Source: Rotaria macrura
Taxonomy: Eukaryota; Rotifera; Eurotatoria; Philodinida; Philodinidae
Reading direction: 5' to 3'
Assembly: GCA_900239685.1 (NCBI GenBank)
Contig: OENT01000546.1
Span: 1 to 64,000 of the forward strand
DNA: 64,000 bases
Shown: positions 59,565-64,000 of the stretch, in pieces
Layout: each line of letters opens with the position of its first letter
Position numbering within the stretch: position 1 is the stretch's first letter
Position numbers and translations under genes: made by a program
Notes under the pieces: generated by a model
The model's input: the letters and a program-made list of their open reading frames with translations, nothing else
What the model was told of the DNA's origin: nothing
Database searches by the model: none

Positions 59565-62460
59565 TATACTATAATACATTGTGCTTTTTTTCTGTACATA
59601 GATATACATGTACATTATGATGAGTAATAAACTATCTAGTGCCAAGCACATTTCAACATTAATAGAATACGTTCATGTATAATCATATTGGTAACACATT
59701 CAAGGCGAACGAAAGAAAAAATCCGCTTCATAACGCACAAAAACATCGATAAATACATACGTACATGGATCTGTATAAAATTATCGATCTGATGACGAAT
59801 ATAACTTGTCCAGTGACTCATACTAGGAAGTTCTTCGTGTCTTTTTTTCTAGATAATTTTATTCGAGTTTTAAATATAACGATGTAGCTATCGTTTGAGA
59901 AAAGCATGACTACCGTGACCTAGGTTCCATTTTGGCATGGTACTTTTTATTGTTGTTTTACGAAAAATGAAAACATGATCGATCGAATCCATGACAGTAT
60001 CTAAGCTTACTTAATTTAATGTTCATTGGAGATTTCTTTTCATTGTATCAATGCTATATAAATTCGGAAATTAAAATGCACATTATTATGTTATAATGAT
60101 TGAAGTTGATATTGATCCCCAACTATTGAAACTTATTTGAAGCATTTCATTCAATATTATTATTTCTCTGTAATATGGTCTTTGTTCGTACTTGTGCTAC
60201 ATAATATAGAAATCTTTATTACATCCAGGGAATAGTACTTTATAGAACATGCAGTGGGATCTCTTGTATCATGTGATTAATATATGATGATGTGTTTTTC
60301 TTGTTCTATTCATTGGATTGTTATTATTCTGCTATGTATAGTATTGCAAGGAATAGTCTGTAAATAAACGAGAACAAATGTCTCATACATCTACGCAGTC
60401 TATATGTGAGTCAGCACATTGATTTACAGTTACGTGCGGAAAACTTCTGTTGTCATTGTGTGCACTCTTAAAGAAAATGTAGAAGATAACTATTACAGAA
60501 CAATAATCATGCTCTTGCCATTCATGTTTTAGCAGCAATTAATAAACTAATCATCGAATATTTAACCTTGAAAATAAAAGTATGTGACATAAAATTGATC
60601 GTCACAAACAATTGTGATAGATAGTATCAATCATTTTCGAAAAACAACGTAAGCAAAACAAAAACTTCAGTACGTGTCGTGACTATATGATTGTATTCAT
60701 GTAGCTGTATTGATCATCTAATTCGATCTGACTGCTCATTTTAATGCAGCACAGATTTTGATTTATTTTTATCCACCTATAATTATCTTATTCGCTTCAT
60801 TACGGAAAAATCGATTAATATTGCAGACTAGACTTATTAATGATAAAATAAATTCTTATGAATATACGATAGTAATGTAGAAGGTTAATATTCTCAAGAA
60901 CAAGTAATTAAGTGGTTTTATGATCAATATATTTATGCTTTTCTCGCTTATTTGCTCTATTTTAAATGATTTATATGTTTTACTCTATAGCACATCGTTA
61001 TTCACATTTATTCTCTTGGCCTATAATTTGCAACGTTTAAACTTGATAAATAATTGATTGTATGAATATTACAAGAAATTTTGCTTCTACTTACTTCCAT
61101 TCGTTCAGTCGAATTTCTAGCAAATTGTCTGATTAGAATTTTTTGTCGCTAGTGATACATATACGTACGAAAACTTAAACTTTTCATTTGATGAACAAAA
61201 CCACTATATCAAAAGATAGATTCTCTACTATAGTAAACAATATGAAAAGTATTTAGGTATTAAAGCATCGTTCTCTAGTAAAAGATGTGACGATAAAAAT
61301 AATTATAATTGCAGCGGTGTATGTGTGAAGAATTAGGAATCTTATTTGCTCTGATGCATGCATTTTTCCAATCGTTTTTATTATTGAAGTGTATCTAGGT
61401 TTTTAAAAGATTTGATAAAATTTTTTTAATCTGAGCTACACATATTCCATAGCTATCATATACTTGTACGAAGACATAAAATTTACATTCCGATGCAAAA
61501 GGTTGCATGAAATACAAGAGATATCACTGATTGAGAAATGATAAATCCTTCGAAACCTTTACCTCGAAAATTCACAACCACCGTGAAACTCTCCGTCATT
61601 ACTATTCTAAATAAGAACAACGATTCTTTTTTCACATTGGAAATTCGGTTCGGAAGAAACGAAACAAAAGAAAAACGGTCTGTATAAACAGTGATTGATT
61701 GATGAGTATGATAGCTTTGTATCGACAGCACTGTTTGAATGAATACTTTTTTCCATTGTAATTTTGTTTTTGATTTTCATTCACATAATCATTCACAACA
61801 AATTTGCGAATGTTTTCTAATAAATCATTATTAACTCATTATAAAAACTCAAGATAGGATTCCTTTGAATTACATTTTCTCTTGCCATATGTAACTCTGT
61901 TTACACATTATCAAGTTTATGAAACTTTTATTGATCAAATCTATTTATTTAAGATATGTTGAAATTCATTTTTCACGGATAAAAATATTCAATTTTCAAA
62001 GCTGTCTCATAGATAGATTGATGTATGCAGATTGAAAAATTTTTATTTTTATTTGATAGTAAACATCTTCAAGGTCTAGTAAAATAAAAAGTGGTGTTTA
62101 AATGGCTATGATCGTCATAATGGTTTAAACTAACTAAGAACAGATGATTCAGTTTCAACTTTCATGCTATAGATATAGAATCATAGAATACAAATTCTAG
62201 CCAATTTTTCTCTTTCAACTGTGTTTCTATGGGATACCAATTATAAATTTGTTAATCTTAATGTCTATGCTGTTGGTAAAGCAAGGTTAGGCTTTTGAAT
62301 ACACACACTAATTTTTTTTCTTTCAATAAATCTACACATATTACAAAAAAAGCGTTGTCTACTGTCTAATAAAACAGATAAACATATTATTATGTCCTGT
62401 TTCTATTTTAATGAGATTATAATCTTTAGTGTTTTTGTTAATGGTAATGGGTTGTTTTTC
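59565..62460. other. Intergenic between convergent ASB and SLC6 genes
   Basis: About 2.9 kb of AT-rich sequence. Short frames only; no RNA gene or repeat recognised. Confidence 0.5.
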
Positions 62461-64000
62461 TTAAATAAATGGTTGCTCTTCGTCAGTTGTTTTCATCGGT
62501 ACTTTTTCCAAAACAATCGTTGCGTTTTCTTCGTCAGTAGCAATTGTTGTTGTTTTTTTCTTTTCTGAACTATTCTTTCCACGTCGAAATATAAACCACC
62601 ATATTGCATATATCGGTATCGGTATTGTTGATATTGTGCTCATAATCCAACCAGCAATACTTACTCTAACAGCTGTTTTATAGTCACCATACATGAGAAA
62701 TTCTTTAACATCAAATTGAATGAACGAAAATACATACAGAACAAAGAGGATTAATGGTGCAATATAACAACATGTGACACGCCAATAAATACTTGGTACA
62801 CGTCCAGTCATCATTTTAACATCATCACCAAATCGATCAATACCATATACCCATACGACTGCAATAAGTTCACATAGAACAACAAACATTATTGATGGTG
62901 ATGTGCCAAAGAAATCCATAAAGTTAATTATATGTTTTCCACCGTATGTTAATGTTGGCATTGATGCTAAAAATGGGATTAATATAACCAATGCTCGAGA
63001 TACACGAGGGCGACGAGCTAATATTGGAAATTCATCAGATAATGCTGTATATACACTTTCGGCACCGGCAAATACACTATCAAGTCCCAATGTAAAAACC
63101 ATAACAAAGAAAAGAACGGAAAAAATTGGTGCACCACGTATAGATGCTAAAATTTCTGGATATATCACAAAGACAAGACCTGTATTGCTTTGAGTTAATT
63201 GTTGTACGTCAAGTTTTAAACGATTTGATAAATATCCAAGACCAGCGAATACAACTGTACCATATAAGAAACTAGTAGCACAATTGACTAAACTAGCAAT
63301 CAATGCTGTACTAGAAACATTATCATTTTTATCACTAAAACTGGCATAACTAAGTAAAACACCGAAACCAGGTCCTAGGCTAAAAAATATTTGTACAGCT
63401 GCTGCTTGCCAAACTGAATATTCTTTTAAGCGTTTAAATGACGGTTTAGTATAATATTTTAAACCTTCAAATATTCCATCAAGTGTTAAAGACCGTAATA
63501 ATAGTATGGCAAGGATAACATAAGGTGCCAATGCTGTAAACCATATTGCTTTACCAGCTGTTTTCACACCTTTAAATATTGACAAGTAAATAAGAAGAAA
63601 AACAATGAAGGCACATCCAACCAATTCCCATTGTAATGGACCTAACTGATTAATAGTTGGTGCTAAATAGGATTTCAGTAGACGTCGTTCAAAATATTCA
63701 TCAGCTGCTGAACATGACACATTTCGGGTTACATTATGATAGTCTTTATCATGCAATGAATAACAATTTATTGTATTCCAACTATTTTTACAGTAAGCCC
63801 ATGGTACAACAGCACGAAATGATGCTATACAATAATGGACGGACCATGCAATTATCGTATTATAGTACGATAAAACGTAGAAATTGATAACTAACATTGC
63901 ATAACCAATACCTTTTAATGGTGGACAAACCTTTTCCCAAATTGTTATATAACCGAGACGATGATACTGTCCGATAGCCAATTCCATATACATACCTTTT
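62461..64000 (-). CDS. SLC6 family Na+/Cl- neurotransmitter transporter, 5' partial
   Basis: The frame is open from the window's right edge to a stop at 62461, giving about 510 residues; TM1 and part of TM2 lie outside. The visible start is YMELAIGQYHRLG (TM2). Then come TM3, the large second extracellular loop with two cysteines (AYCKNSWNTINCY) and tandem glycosylation sites (NVTRNVS), and TM4-TM12. The unwound TM6 region reads IFFSLGPGFGVLLSYASF, and TM8 reads TLGLDSVFAGAESVYTAL. The late part (RFGDDVKMMTGRVPSIYWR) is nearest to the monoamine/amino-acid branch. The substrate cannot be fixed without TM1. The cytosolic tail is Lys/Thr/Glu-rich. The visible part has no introns. Confidence 0.93.
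   Translation of the reverse strand, partial: KGMYMELAIGQYHRLGYITIWEKVCPPLKGIGYAMLVINFYVLSYYNTIIAWSVHYCIASFRAVVPWAYCKNSWNTINCYSLHDKDYHNVTRNVSCSAADEYFERRLLKSYLAPTINQLGPLQWELVGCAFIVFLLIYLSIFKGVKTAGKAIWFTALAPYVILAILLLRSLTLDGIFEGLKYYTKPSFKRLKEYSVWQAAAVQIFFSLGPGFGVLLSYASFSDKNDNVSSTALIASLVNCATSFLYGTVVFAGLGYLSNRLKLDVQQLTQSNTGLVFVIYPEILASIRGAPIFSVLFFVMVFTLGLDSVFAGAESVYTALSDEFPILARRPRVSRALVILIPFLASMPTLTYGGKHIINFMDFFGTSPSIMFVVLCELIAVVWVYGIDRFGDDVKMMTGRVPSIYWRVTCCYIAPLILFVLYVFSFIQFDVKEFLMYGDYKTAVRVSIAGWIMSTISTIPIPIYAIWWFIFRRGKNSSEKKKTTTIATDEENATIVLEKVPMKTTDEEQPFI

Noticed and set aside
1..64000. tRNA, rRNA, CRISPR or autonomous transposase/reverse transcriptase genes
   Set aside because: I looked for tRNA B-box-like sequences, regular spacer arrays and transposase or polymerase motifs and found none convincing; a dedicated search could still find diverged copies.

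Overview
The window is AT-rich nuclear DNA from an animal. It carries metazoan gene families (FANCM, TBC1D22, G-protein gamma, NFIL3-type bZIP, ASB ankyrin/SOCS, SLC6 transporter) with GT-AG introns. Most introns are only about 46-90 bp and intergenic spaces are moderate, which fits a small-genome invertebrate. A rotifer, possibly bdelloid, is my best guess from style alone; no diagnostic sequence proves it. I assembled about seventeen protein-coding genes by splicing exons by eye. For most of the multi-exon models the reading phase closes at every junction; the exceptions are stated in the entries.

Layout. 1-2.3 kb: AATAAC-type repeat, a degenerate foldback element, and exons of an unrecognised minus-strand gene. 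2.6-12.2 kb: a weak microprotein candidate, then TBC1D22 (+), whose second intron is about 6.9 kb. 13.7-18.5 kb: G-gamma (+), a membrane-anchored FkbM-type methyltransferase (-), a secreted acidic protein (-) and a hydrophilic coiled-coil protein (-). 18.5-22 kb: no gene seen. 22-29.4 kb: FANCM (-), diverging from a secreted SOUL/heme-binding protein (+). 31.9-33.4 kb: D-2-hydroxyglutarate dehydrogenase (+). 34.4-36.2 kb: Ser-rich orphan (-). 40.8-42.6 kb: leucine-rich-repeat receptor-like protein (+). 44.6-47.2 kb: a polyglutamine/lysine-rich protein ending in a cyclophilin domain (-), diverging from a small membrane protein (+). 50.9-52.5 kb: NFIL3/E4BP4-like bZIP factor (-), with a cluster of nuclear-receptor-like sites upstream. 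55.3-56.7 kb: a large foldback element with a younger foldback nested in one arm, next to a 55-aa membrane microprotein (+). 57.9-59.6 kb: ASB-type ubiquitin-ligase adaptor (+). 62.5 kb to the end: SLC6 transporter (-), cut by the window edge.

The genes do not form an operon or one pathway. The recurring regional features are 3' splice-site-like sequences touching start codons, consistent with spliced-leader trans-splicing or 5'UTR introns; a two-class intron length distribution; and foldback elements. The observations most worth following are the nested foldback, the inverted AGGTCA elements upstream of the bZIP gene, the cyclophilin fusion, and the FANCM that ends before the ERCC4-like domain.
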